From Saprospiraceae bacterium (GTDB lineage: Bacteria; Bacteroidota; Bacteroidia; Chitinophagales; Saprospiraceae), in assembly GCA_021604865.1 (NCBI GenBank), contig BQJU01000004.1, positions 62,001-126,000 on the forward strand: a stretch of DNA of 64,000 bases, read 5' to 3'. Positions 50,326 to 60,800 of the stretch are shown here, one piece after another (position 1 is the first letter of the stretch; each line of letters starts with the position of its first letter). The position numbers and the translations under genes were made by a program. Below the pieces are notes generated by a model that saw only the letters and a list, made by a program, of their open reading frames with translations, searched no databases and was not told the origin of the DNA.

Positions 50326-51861
50326 TTATCGTTGAATAAGTACAATCCCATCCATCTCTTTTGGTGGTTTGATTTCCATCAGACTAAGTATAGTAGGGGC
50401 AATATCTGCTAGCTTGCCATCGGACAATTGGCTTCCTGCGGCGTGTGTACTTACATAGAAACAAGGTACCGGGTTTTTAGTGTGGGCTGTATTAGGGGAT
50501 CCGTCCTCATTAATCAAATAATCTGAGTTACCGTGATCGGCGATAATAATCGCTTCATATCCTTGTTCGAAAACGGCCACTTCAATCAGGTCTTTCAGAC
50601 AAGTATCCACCACTTCAGCAGCTTTTATAGCCGCCTGGAAATCACCAGTGTGTCCAACCATGTCGGTATTAGCATAATTCAAACAAATAAAATCAGGCTG
50701 ATGTTTTCGGATATCTTCAATAATACTATCTGTTATCCCTTGGGCGCTCATTTCCGGTTGCAGATCATAGGTAGCTACTTTGGGCGAAGGGATCAAAATG
50801 CGTCTTTCGCCAGGAAAAGGTACTTCCCGACCACCGGAAAAGAAAAAGGTTACATGGGGATATTTTTCTGTTTCTGCAATTCGAACCTGGGTTTTTCCAG
50901 CATCTGCCAACACTTCACCCAGGGTGTTTTTCAGATCATCCTTTGTAAATAGGACTTTTATATTTTTAAAGGTATCCTCATAACGAGTCATAGTTACGTA
51001 GTAAAGGTTGAGCTTTTTCATCCCATACTCCGGAAAATCCTTCTGAGTCAAAACAGTCGAAATTTCTCTTGGGCGATCAGTTCGGAAATTAAAACAAAGC
51101 AGCACATCTTCTTCTTTTATCTCAGCTACTGGCGCTCCATGTTGATCTGTACATACTATTGGTAGAATAAATTCATCCGTTTCCCCAGCTTTATAACGAT
51201 CGCGAATTGTGCTCAGAATATCATGCGTTTTTTCACCTTCTGCATGCACCATCAGATCATAAGCCTTTTTGATGCGTTCCCAACGATTGTCGCGATCCAT
51301 CGAATAATATCGACCAATGACGGTGGCTAGTTTTGCCGACTGACCAGATAGATGTGACTGTAAATCTTCAAGATAGCTAATGCCTCCTTTGGGGTCTGTA
51401 TCCCGTCCATCCAAGAAGGCATGGATAAACACCCGGTCCAGGCCATTGGCTGAACAAATGTCACACAATGCCTTGAGGTGATTGATATGGGAATGCACCC
51501 CACCATCCGAAACCAATCCCATCAGGTGAACAGCTTTGTTGTTGGTTTTGGCATATTGCAGTGCTTCCAGCAAGGTTTCATTGCGGGCCAGGTTGCCATC
51601 CTTTATTGCTTTATTGATACGGGCCAATTCCTGGTACACAATATGGCCTGCACCAATATTGAGGTGTCCGACTTCCGAATTGCCCATTTGTCCTTCCGGT
51701 AGGCCAACTTCTTCGCCAAAAGTCACCAGCTCCGAATTCGGATACCGCTGATAAAGGCTGTCTACAAAAGGGGTATTCGCTTGTGCAATCGCACTAGCTT
51801 CCGGTTTTTGTCCGTGACCCCAACCATCGAGGATAATTAGTATGACTCTTTTTTGCTCCAT
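50326..51861 (-). CDS. gpmI: 2,3-bisphosphoglycerate-independent phosphoglycerate mutase
   Basis: 511 residues, the usual length. It interconverts 3-phosphoglycerate and 2-phosphoglycerate in glycolysis and gluconeogenesis, in the cytoplasm. The alkaline-phosphatase-like half carries ILDGWGHG near the N-terminus, the phosphorylated Ser62 in MGNSEVGHLNIGAG, and the metal-binding IADHGNSDYL and VGHTGDF motifs toward the C-terminus; the phosphotransferase insert has DGRDTDPKG. All catalytic motifs are intact. The lipoprotein gene follows in the same transcript. Confidence 0.97.
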   Translation of the reverse strand: MEQKRVILIILDGWGHGQKPEASAIAQANTPFVDSLYQRYPNSELVTFGEEVGLPEGQMGNSEVGHLNIGAGHIVYQELARINKAIKDGNLARNETLLEALQYAKTNNKAVHLMGLVSDGGVHSHINHLKALCDICSANGLDRVFIHAFLDGRDTDPKGGISYLEDLQSHLSGQSAKLATVIGRYYSMDRDNRWERIKKAYDLMVHAEGEKTHDILSTIRDRYKAGETDEFILPIVCTDQHGAPVAEIKEEDVLLCFNFRTDRPREISTVLTQKDFPEYGMKKLNLYYVTMTRYEDTFKNIKVLFTKDDLKNTLGEVLADAGKTQVRIAETEKYPHVTFFFSGGREVPFPGERRILIPSPKVATYDLQPEMSAQGITDSIIEDIRKHQPDFICLNYANTDMVGHTGDFQAAIKAAEVVDTCLKDLIEVAVFEQGYEAIIIADHGNSDYLINEDGSPNTAHTKNPVPCFYVSTHAAGSQLSDGKLADIAPTILSLMEIKPPKEMDGIVLIQR

Positions 51862-52441
51862 AATGACGGCAAATTTAGCATATTAGACGGCAAAACAATA
51901 GCGGAAGTTGTTTAAAGTTTCCTCACTTACCTGCGCGGAAAGCATTGTGTCCGCTGGACTTCAGCTATTTTTCATCCCGGACCTTCCAGGTACGAAATAA
52001 AAAATGAGCTTTGCCAGCAACCACAAGCCTTCCCGCTCGCTGACAGCAGAAAGCTCTAAACAACTTCGTGGTTCATTAAACAGTCCAAAGAAATATTGCG
52101 AACAGAAGTAATTTGCACCTCGAATTTGTCATTGAACCAATTATCCTATTTCCAAACCACTCCCAAAACAAAGTTGAGAATAAAAGGTAATTTTTTGAAT
52201 ATTAAAACGTTTTAGGTATTGATTCAACCAGTTTAGGCGTATGGTGTTTATTTAAAATATTGAAAATCAGGTGTTTGTAAAGAAAGTCTACTTTTCTTTG
52301 TCTAAAAACCAAACATCACTTAAACACTATAGGTTACTTTTAGTAAAACCAAACGTCGAAAAAGAAATTAGTTAAATGTAATGCATGGGTTTGTGATGTC
52401 GCAGCAGATGCAGAAATTTGACTTAATAAAAGACTTAAACC
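51862..52441. other. Divergent intergenic region without clear features
   Basis: 580 bp between gpmI and a DUF4783-like gene. Apart from the gpmI promoter at its left edge and a weak hairpin near 52330-52350 (GGTTAC...GTAAAACC), I see no gene or repeat. The right half is AT-rich, as expected for a promoter region, but contains no exact TAnnTTTG box. Confidence 0.45.
51870..51898 (-). promoter_or_regulatory. gpmI promoter, nearly leaderless
   Basis: On the minus strand TTG (51898-51896) and TAAATTTG (51877-51870) are 18 bp apart and match the Bacteroidota pattern. The -7 box ends only 8 bp before the ATG at 51861, so the transcript would have almost no leader. Confidence 0.5.
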
Positions 52442-52822
52442 ATGAAATCAATTGTTTTTTTCTTGTTTTTGACTCCTTGTTTGAATTATGCCCAGGCTGA
52501 CTTTTCTGCTATTACTCAGGCTATTAGCGCCGGTAATACAGAGGCGCTGGTCAAATATTTTGATAATTCGGTTGAAGTAGCAATCCTTGACAATGAGGAT
52601 GTATATAATAAAGCGCAGGCTGCAAATGTGGTCAAAGACTTTTTTAGCAAATACAAGCCTCAATCGTTTAGTCAGGTTCACCAGGGCACTTCAAGAGGTA
52701 ATGATTCTCGTTACTGTATAGGTAATTTGGTCACGAATCAGGCGACCTTCAGAGTATACATTTACCTGAAAACGGATGGCCAAAAAAGCACCATTCAGGA
52801 GCTAAGATTTGATAAGCAATAA
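52442..52822 (+). CDS. DUF4783 family secreted protein
   Basis: 126 residues with a signal peptide (1-18, ending in NYAQA). The rest (FSAITQAISAGNTEALVKYF, then DNSVEVAILDNEDVYNKAQA and SFSQVHQGTSRG) fits the DUF4783 family, which has an NTF2-like fold and is nearly confined to Bacteroidota. It is probably periplasmic and of unknown role. The gene is single, between the long gap and a converging lipoprotein gene, 71 bp away. Confidence 0.82.
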   Translation: MKSIVFFLFLTPCLNYAQADFSAITQAISAGNTEALVKYFDNSVEVAILDNEDVYNKAQAANVVKDFFSKYKPQSFSQVHQGTSRGNDSRYCIGNLVTNQATFRVYIYLKTDGQKSTIQELRFDKQ

Positions 52823-52893
52823 CCATAAATTCGTTATATACAACAAGGGAATGTGGGCAATCATGTTCCCTTTTTTTATTTTCTTGACCTGCG

Positions 52894-53580
52894 CTATTCC
52901 TCAACCAGCACATCAATAGCTTTGGTATAATACTCGATCTCGGTTCGGATGCTGCGATGAGGATTATTTTGCACCTTTAATTGCTTTTTGACCAGATATA
53001 GCTGCCCTTCTCCCAGGCTTAGGTTTCTTAACTGGTCCGCATTAAATCGGTATTCTATATTTGTTTGGGGACCGAGTACAGTGATAGTTCTTGCCTGATT
53101 GTGTTTATCATTAAACAGAAAAACCATACTCTCTTCCTGGCTTAATATCCCTCCATTGATCACAACAGTCATTCCTTTAGACTTGCTGATCGGGCCTTTC
53201 ATTTGAAAATTTTCAATAGGGGGCATTTCAATTGAATAAATTTCAGGATTCCTGTTCTCATCATTAAATTTGAACCGGAAAGAACCCATATATCCCATTT
53301 CATTGGTGAGGGAATATCGGACGAGTTTATCCTGAATTTTTTTCATTTTCATATTGCTCCCCAGAAAAGCAACCCCACTTTCAAAAATTTTTGGCACCGC
53401 TGAAGTCAGTGAATCTCCTTCCATAAACGTTGCCTGGGCTTTGAGTTCATGTTCATCTTCCAGATAACGAATAAAAAAATCGGCAAAAATAGTAGGTTTG
53501 GATTGTGGTGCAGGATCATTGTCACATGCGGAAAACAGCACAACAGCAAGTAGAGAAAAAAACGAATAACGGTATTTCAT
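52894..53580 (-). CDS. Hypothetical lipoprotein
   Basis: 228 residues from the ATG at 53580; the reading frame extends 45 codons upstream but the extension has no signal and the internal start yields a typical lipoprotein signal with Cys19 in LFSAC. The mature part is beta-rich with charged turns (VVINGGILSQEESMVFLFND is one clear strand pair). I do not recognise a family; this kind of lipoprotein is common near envelope genes in Bacteroidota. It is divergent from the TonB receptor gene, with about 430 bp between them. Confidence 0.65.
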   Translation of the reverse strand: MKYRYSFFSLLAVVLFSACDNDPAPQSKPTIFADFFIRYLEDEHELKAQATFMEGDSLTSAVPKIFESGVAFLGSNMKMKKIQDKLVRYSLTNEMGYMGSFRFKFNDENRNPEIYSIEMPPIENFQMKGPISKSKGMTVVINGGILSQEESMVFLFNDKHNQARTITVLGPQTNIEYRFNADQLRNLSLGEGQLYLVKKQLKVQNNPHRSIRTEIEYYTKAIDVLVEE

Positions 53581-53805
53581 GGGTCGATACTTAACGTTTA
53601 ATTCCAGCAACTTTTTTTTGATGGAGACCCAAAGATACTTTTTCCAAAAAACATTGTCAGCTTGAGGACTAAAAAAAAGAAATCGGAATAAGAAGAGGAG
53701 CAGACTATTCCTCACCTTCGTTCTCTTTTAGGAAAGTGATACAAATAAAGATTTAGAAACCTGACTTTTCAAAATATTTGATCGAATTTTGTCGAATTAT
53801 TGTCC

Positions 53806-53813
53806 TATTTTTG
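53806..53813 (+). promoter_or_regulatory. Bacteroidota -7 box upstream of the TonB receptor
   Basis: TATTTTTG, an exact TAnnTTTG, about 200 bp before the ATG at 54013. The TTTG elements upstream (53777-53780 and 53788-53791) are not at the usual spacing, so this is a partial promoter call. The leader would be about 190 nt. Confidence 0.4.
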
Positions 53814-54012
53814 AAGCGTGAAAAAGTGCAATCGATTCAATAATTGGATTAAAAGCGCACTTAATTTACTTGTTTGTAATACAAGTTGTTGTCCTAATGT
53901 CATTAGGAGGACAAGCCTTGACCAAAGGTTTTTGAAAAGAAATTATATTTTATTAACATTGTGCACTGGTCGAAAGGCCCTTTGCTTTAGTGGAATTTTA
54001 AAATGCGAATTT

Positions 54013-57000
54013 ATGGCACGTTATTTACTGTTATTTTTCTCGTTCCTCCTCATGGGTACGGCGGTGGTCGCACAGACTTCCCTAGCCGGAAAGGTGATCG
54101 ATGAGGAAACGGGAGAGCCCATTATTTTTGGTAATGTGGCTATTTACAAGGGTGGAAACCTGATCACCGGTACGGATACTGATTTCGACGGTAATTACAG
54201 TTTCTCCAACATTGACCCCGGTACCTACGACGTAGAAGTAAGCTATGTCGGTTATCAAGCCCAGAAAGTAACCGAGGTTAAAGTGCTGGCAGGTAAATCT
54301 AACAAGCTTGACCTTAAGCTTGGATCTGCCGCAATTGGTTTGGAAGAGGTATTGGTGACAGCCTACAAAGTACCTTTGATCGAACAGGACAATACGACCT
54401 CGGGCAAGGTCATCACCAGTGACGAGATTAGAAATCTCCCGACTCGTAACATCAACGCCCTGGCAGCAACATCTGCCGGATTGGCTTCTGCCGATGAAGG
54501 TGATGACGTTACTGTTCGTGGGTCTCGTTCCGAATCCACCAACTATTACATTGATGGGATTCGGGTTCAAGGTGACCTGATACCCGAATCGGAAATTGAT
54601 CAACTCCAGGTAATCACCGGTGGTATAGAAGCCCAATATGGTGATGTTACTGGTGGAATTATCTCTATTACGACCAAAGGCCCTTCCAGTAAGTTTTCTG
54701 GTGGTATCGAGGCAGAGACCTCTAACTCTCTCGATGCTTTCAACAACAACCTGGTAGGTGTAAACTTTAGTGGTCCGATTTTGAAAAACAAAAAAACGGG
54801 CGTATCCATTCTGGGATTCCGGGTGGCCGGCCGTTATTCTTACAATGAAGATGATGACCCATCGGCAGTGCCGGTCTATCAGGTGAAAGATGAAAAATTG
54901 GCTGAATTGGAAGCCAACCCGATAATTGACGTCGGAGGTGATCCGTTGGTAGCTGCAGACTTTCTGAGAAACGAAGATGTAAATGGTCTTAAAGCTCAGC
55001 CAAATGAAGACAATACAAGTTATAACGTAACGGCAAAAATTGATGCCCGTTTAAGCGAGGCTATTGACATTACGTTGACCGGTGGTTTGGTGAATGAAAA
55101 AAATCGCTTTACCCCAAATGAGGATAGCAATACATTAGACAACTGGCGTTTGCTGAACAGCCACAATAACCCTTACGAATACGATAAGAGTTACCGTGGT
55201 AGCATTCGTTTCCGTCACCGTTTGGGCGGAGGCATGTCTTCGGACGAAGGGGATCAGGCTAAAAAATCAGCCCTGATTCAAAATGCTTCTTATACCCTGA
55301 CTGTTGGATACGAAAAAAACAATTATAATCACGACGACTTTAACCACGGCGAAAATTATTTCGACTATGGTTATATCGGTGCTCTGGAAAGTGAATTTGT
55401 ACCTGTATTTCAACAGCGGTTTGACTCTATTATTGGATTCACACTACAACACATCGATTACCAGCAGGTATTGCGTGGTTATACTCCTGGTACTGCTAAT
55501 CCAGTGTTGGCCAACTATAATAACGCACTTGGACTGAATATTGGAGATACCGGATTAAACTCCGATATCGATTATTATGTCATCCAAGGCGTAAATGATG
55601 GTGCTGATAATGTTATCGTAAGAACGGATTTTCAGACCTTTAATGGTACTGTGCCTACCAACCTGGATGATTCCTGGGGATTTCATACCAACGTAGGTTC
55701 AATATACAACCGGGTTCGTAAGGAAGATGATGACATCTATACCTTCAACGCTACGGCCAACTTCGACCTAGTGCCTGGTGGTGGAAATTCTCGTCACAAC
55801 ATTCAGTTAGGTATTGCCTACGAACAACGGTCTAACCGTCGTTATGACGTATTGCCAAGAGGATTATGGACGCTTGCCCGTCAAAATGCAAACAGCCATA
55901 TTCTGGGTATTCCTTTTGATTCTGTAGGTAACCCACTTTCTGATGTCATTGGAACTATCGATATTCCTAATTTTGGAGCGGTGGATTTGTATCAACAACG
56001 AATCTCTGAAACTGCTGATGAAACGTTCTACCGTAAGATAAGAGAATCATTAGGTGTGCCATTAACTGAATTTATTGACCCTGATGGATTGACACCTGAC
56101 CAGTTGAGCCTGGATATGTTTTCTGCTAAGGAATTAAATGACCAGGGGCTGTTGGATTATTATGGTTACGATTATCTGGGTAATGCTTATGATGGCAATT
56201 TTGATGACTTCTTTTCCACAGTGGATGCTAATGGAGTCAGGACCTTCCCTGTAGCACCTAACCGGCCGATATATGCGGCTGCTTATATTCAGGATAAGTT
56301 TACTTACAAGGATATCATCTTCCGTTTGGGTGTACGTATCGACCGTTACGATGCTAATACCAAGGTATTGAAAGACAAATATTCGATTTATGAAATCATG
56401 GGTGCCAACGAATTCCACGCCAATAATGGCGGGGCTGCACCTGGTAACATTGGTGAAGATTTTAAAGTTTACCTCAATCAGGATGGTGCCAGTGTACAAG
56501 CATACCGTGATGGAGATCAGTGGTACTTCCCTAATGGTACTCCTGCTAACGATGCTTCTGATATCATTCAGGGCGCCTTGGTAAATCCTAAATATAAGGA
56601 TCCAAGATTAGAGGATAACCCTACCTTTATCAAGAGCAGAGATTTTGATACTGACGTATCCTTTGAGGATTATGAAGTACAGGTAAATGTGATGCCTCGT
56701 TTGGCTTTCTCTTTCCCGATTTCTCAGGAAGCAAACTTCTTTGCTCACTACGATATCCTGGTACAACGTCCACCTACCAATACGATTGCTACTGCCCGTG
56801 ATTATTTCTATTTCGTAGAAGAAAATGATTTGTTGAAGAACAACCCCAACCTGAAGCCGGAAAAAACCATCGACTACGAGGTAGGGTTCCAGCAGAAGTT
56901 GTCTGTTTCTTCCGCGATAAAAATTGCTGCTTATTATAAGGAGATGCGGGATATGATTCAGCGTCGGGAGATTTTCCCTGTACCATTGGTTGGTTCTTAT

Positions 57001-57717
57001 ACCACTTATGACAACATTGATTTTGGTACAGTAAAAGGTTTTACCTTCCAGTACGACCTGAGAAGAACGGGCAATATCTCTTTCAATGCCAACTATACGT
57101 TACAATTTGCTGACGGTACCGGTTCAGATGCCAACTCTGCTCGCGGATTGACCAGTCGTGGTCTTATTCGTACGCTTAACCCGCTGAACTTTGACGAGCG
57201 TCACCGTCTTGTTGGTACATTAGACTACCGCTATGATGGTGGTGATGCATATACAGGGCCCGAATTATTTGGTTCCGCTATTTTTGCCAATGCAGGGATA
57301 AACTTCCAGGCTATTGCCGTTTCTGGTCGCCCATATACGGCAAATATTACGCCTGACGAATTGACTGGTGCCCAAATTAGAGGTGCTATCAATGGTGCTC
57401 GTAAGCCTTGGAATTACACCTTTAATATGCGGGTTGACAAAACTTTCAAACTAGCAAACAACATGCGCCTGAATGTATACATGCGGATTTCCAACCTGCT
57501 TGATCGCAGAAATGAGATCAGAGTATACCCTGTAACAGGTTCACCTGAAGATGATGGATTCCTTAGTTCTTCCCGTGGATTGGATAAAATCGACAATATC
57601 GAGAATTCCAAGCGGGAAGTAGAAGCTTATCTGGCCTCATACCAGTGGCGGATTTTGAATCCTAACTTCTACAGTTTGCCACGGAGAATTTTTGTCGGTG
57701 CCAGCTTTAGTTTCTAA
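54013..57717 (+). CDS. TonB-dependent receptor with carboxypeptidase-like N-terminal domain
   Basis: 1234 residues from the ATG at 54013; the frame upstream to 53818 is non-coding in composition. A signal peptide (1-20) is followed by a carboxypeptidase-type beta-sandwich (about 22-105, GKVIDEETGEPIIFGNVAIY and DFDGNYSFSNIDPGTYDVEV), a TonB-box-like LEEVLVTAYKVPLIE, a plug (about 125-240, TVRGSRSESTNYYIDGIRVQ and GDVTGGIISITTKGP) and a large barrel ending in FVGASFSF. It lacks the FIIDGVP motif of SusC, and no SusD follows. The next genes encode a giant secreted protein and a PorV/PorQ-type barrel, so it may serve surface export or assembly rather than sugar uptake. Confidence 0.92.
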   Translation: MARYLLLFFSFLLMGTAVVAQTSLAGKVIDEETGEPIIFGNVAIYKGGNLITGTDTDFDGNYSFSNIDPGTYDVEVSYVGYQAQKVTEVKVLAGKSNKLDLKLGSAAIGLEEVLVTAYKVPLIEQDNTTSGKVITSDEIRNLPTRNINALAATSAGLASADEGDDVTVRGSRSESTNYYIDGIRVQGDLIPESEIDQLQVITGGIEAQYGDVTGGIISITTKGPSSKFSGGIEAETSNSLDAFNNNLVGVNFSGPILKNKKTGVSILGFRVAGRYSYNEDDDPSAVPVYQVKDEKLAELEANPIIDVGGDPLVAADFLRNEDVNGLKAQPNEDNTSYNVTAKIDARLSEAIDITLTGGLVNEKNRFTPNEDSNTLDNWRLLNSHNNPYEYDKSYRGSIRFRHRLGGGMSSDEGDQAKKSALIQNASYTLTVGYEKNNYNHDDFNHGENYFDYGYIGALESEFVPVFQQRFDSIIGFTLQHIDYQQVLRGYTPGTANPVLANYNNALGLNIGDTGLNSDIDYYVIQGVNDGADNVIVRTDFQTFNGTVPTNLDDSWGFHTNVGSIYNRVRKEDDDIYTFNATANFDLVPGGGNSRHNIQLGIAYEQRSNRRYDVLPRGLWTLARQNANSHILGIPFDSVGNPLSDVIGTIDIPNFGAVDLYQQRISETADETFYRKIRESLGVPLTEFIDPDGLTPDQLSLDMFSAKELNDQGLLDYYGYDYLGNAYDGNFDDFFSTVDANGVRTFPVAPNRPIYAAAYIQDKFTYKDIIFRLGVRIDRYDANTKVLKDKYSIYEIMGANEFHANNGGAAPGNIGEDFKVYLNQDGASVQAYRDGDQWYFPNGTPANDASDIIQGALVNPKYKDPRLEDNPTFIKSRDFDTDVSFEDYEVQVNVMPRLAFSFPISQEANFFAHYDILVQRPPTNTIATARDYFYFVEENDLLKNNPNLKPEKTIDYEVGFQQKLSVSSAIKIAAYYKEMRDMIQRREIFPVPLVGSYTTYDNIDFGTVKGFTFQYDLRRTGNISFNANYTLQFADGTGSDANSARGLTSRGLIRTLNPLNFDERHRLVGTLDYRYDGGDAYTGPELFGSAIFANAGINFQAIAVSGRPYTANITPDELTGAQIRGAINGARKPWNYTFNMRVDKTFKLANNMRLNVYMRISNLLDRRNEIRVYPVTGSPEDDGFLSSSRGLDKIDNIENSKREVEAYLASYQWRILNPNFYSLPRRIFVGASFSF

Positions 57718-57726
57718 GCAACACCA

Positions 57727-57758
57727 GCAGTTCGACCACCTCCAAGTGGTCGAACTGC
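57727..57758 (+). terminator. Hairpin between the TonB receptor and the large secreted protein
   Basis: GCAGTTCGACCAC (57727-57739) and GTGGTCGAACTGC (57746-57758) form a perfect 13-bp stem with a 6-nt loop, followed by CTTTTCC. It is 10 bp after the stop and 55 bp before the next start. It may terminate part of the transcription or protect the upstream message. Confidence 0.75.
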
Positions 57759-57812
57759 CTTTTCCTATATTTCTTTTAGTATGATTTTTTCTTACATTAA
57801 AATTCTGAAGCT

Positions 57813-60800
57813 ATGTTAAAAATAAAATCCTGGCTTTTGGCGACACTCTGCCTTGGGATGTTTGTGGTAGCAGAAGCCCACATCAATCCGGAGGTTGAGA
57901 ACAGGCCTATAAATAATGGTAATACAGACCAGGAGAGCAATACGGTAAGTTATCGAGATAACTGTGATAATGCAGTGTCTCAAATGGATCAGGCTATCAA
58001 TAACGTTCGTGCCCGTTTGACTACTGGTGGTGACGCATGGTGGGATGGCAATGACGGTCGCTATGTAGTACCTAAGGTACCCGCAGGAGCTACCGAAGTA
58101 TCTTCCATTTTTGCTGGTGCCGTTTGGCTCGGTGGATTGGATGATGGAAACGCATTGAAAGTAGCTGCTCAGACTTATGGTCGCGGAAGCGGTAATTTTG
58201 ATTTCTGGCCTGGCCCATTGGTGCCGGAAGGTCCTGATCAAGGTACCGTAGAAAAAGAAACTTGTTCAAAATGGGACATGTTTTTCACGGTTTCCCGTAA
58301 GGATATTGATGAGCACATTAGAAGACATCAGGAAGCTGTAGAACAGGGTGTTCCCTATACGGATATTCCAAGATCAGTTCGCGGATGGCCTGCAACAGGC
58401 AACGAATTTTTCTTTGATGTTCACGAATTTGATTTACCGAATACCTCACAGGGATTGGCTGGATTCTTTGATCTGGATGGCGATGATGAATACAACCCGG
58501 ATCGTGGAGATTTTCCGATTATTGAAATCAGAGGTTGTGATAAGCCACAGTATGGAGATGAAATGACCTTCTGGGTGTATAATGATGCCGGTAATACACA
58601 CGCCGAATCTAACTCGCCTAACAAAATCAGAATGGAAGTTCAGGTTCAGGCTTTTGCCTATTCTACCAATGACGAGATCAACAATATGACCTTCCAGCGT
58701 TATAAGTTGATCAACCGGGCATTGGAGAGTATTGATAGTACCTTTTTTGCCATGTGGGTTGACCCTGATTTAGGTTGTTATACAGATGATTATATTGGTT
58801 GTGATGTAGAGGCCAGTTTGGCCTATGTTTATAATGAAGATGCTATTGACGGTACTACCGGTTGTAACTGTGAACAAGGGGTAAATACCTATTGTGATGA
58901 AGTGCCTATTCTGGGGGTTGATTATTTCCGCGGCCCATTGGACGAATTTGGCAATGAATTAGGCATGTCTTCTTTTACCTATTACAACAATGGTTCAGTA
59001 GGTTCACCTGCTCCAGGTACTACTGACCCTGCAAATGAAACAGAATATTACAACTATATTTCTGGTTCCTGGAAAGATGGGTCTCCATTTACTTATGGTG
59101 ATGACGCTTATCAGGATGGTGCGCCAATTGATTACGCCTTTACAGAGGCACCTGATAATCCTAATGGCTGGTCGATGTGTACGGCCAACCTGCCTTTCGG
59201 TGATCGTCGTACCGTACAGGCTTCCGGACCTTTCCGTCTGGATCCAGGTGCAGTAAACGAATTAATTGTTGGGGTGGTTTGGGTAGCTGATCAAGCTTAT
59301 CCATGTCCTAGTATTAAGAAGCTGAAAGAAGCTGATGATATCGCTCAGGGTTTGTTTGACAACTGTTTCGATATCCTTGATGGTCCAGATGCACCAGATG
59401 TTGACTTTATCGAGTTGGATCGTGAAATTATTGCTGTTTTTACCAATAACGGAACGTCTAATAACATCAATGAGGAATACGAAGAAAACCTGTTACTTGA
59501 TGTGCCTCCTGGATTGGATAGCACCTACAACTTTGAAGGGTACAAACTGTACCAAATGTCAAGTGCAGATATCGACCTTTCACCTGAAAACCTGGAAGAT
59601 CCTACTAAGGTTCGCCAGATTTATCAGGTTGATGTGAAAAACAATGTGTCTAAAATCTTTAACTGGGAAACGTTAAGCGAGCCAGGTGATACCCCAACAG
59701 AAGAGGAATATTTTGTTCCAGAATTGCAGGTTGATGGGGAGAATAAAGGTATCCGTCATACTTTCCAGATTAAAGAAGATCAGTTTGCTGATGGTGATCG
59801 TCGTTTGATCAATCATAAAAAATACTATTTCATTGCAATTGCATACGGCCATAATGAGTATACGGCTTTTGATCCGGTAGCTGTATTGGGTCAACGCAGG
59901 GCATATATCATTGGTCGGAATAATATCGGACCTGAAAGTGATGGTAAACCATATACTACCATTCCAAGACCTATTGTAGACCGGACCCTTAAATCAGCTT
60001 ATAGTGACGGGGCCGTAATCACACGTGTAGATGGTTTGGGAACAGGGAACAACTTCCTGGATATTTCTGATGAATCTCGTGTCGCAATTGAGGAAAGTTT
60101 CAAGGATGGAGGTGCTTCCTTCTCCGGTGAAATTACTTACCGTCCTGGTCGTGGACCAATAGAACTTGCTATCTACAATCCGCTAGATGTAGTAGATGGA
60201 GAATTCGAACTTAAATTTACAGACAACAACCCGAACGATAATACACTTGGTGTTAATGCAACCTGGCAATTGTCCAGCTTGACAGATCCTTCTGCACCAG
60301 TTATTGTATCTGAGAATCCAATTTCCAGCTTCAACCAGCAAATTGTTAGCCAATATGGATTTTCCGTAGCCATCGGTCAAGTGGCCGAGCCCGGCTCAGA
60401 ACAATTTATCGATCCTACTAATGGTTTGATTGGTTATGAAGAAGAATATGCTGGTGGTGAGGATGCTACTCCATGGTTGTTTGGTGTTTCTGATGGGTTT
60501 ACTCCTAGTGAAGGCCCATTGAGTAATAACATCTTTGACTATCTGGTAACCGATCCGGGTGAGCGTGATGAAGAATTAGATCCAGAGCAGGCATTCTCTA
60601 AGGTAGGCCCTGGCTATTTTACGCCTTATTTCCTGGCCAACTGGACCACAAGTGGCGCAACCTTGCCATATATTACACCAGCGTGGACCAATGGTTCCAA
60701 TGGTAACAATATCGTTAGAACTCAGCTGAGAGCTAACGGTGGGCTGGGCACGTTGAATAACGTCGATATCGTCATGACCTCCAACAAGGAATTATGGAGT

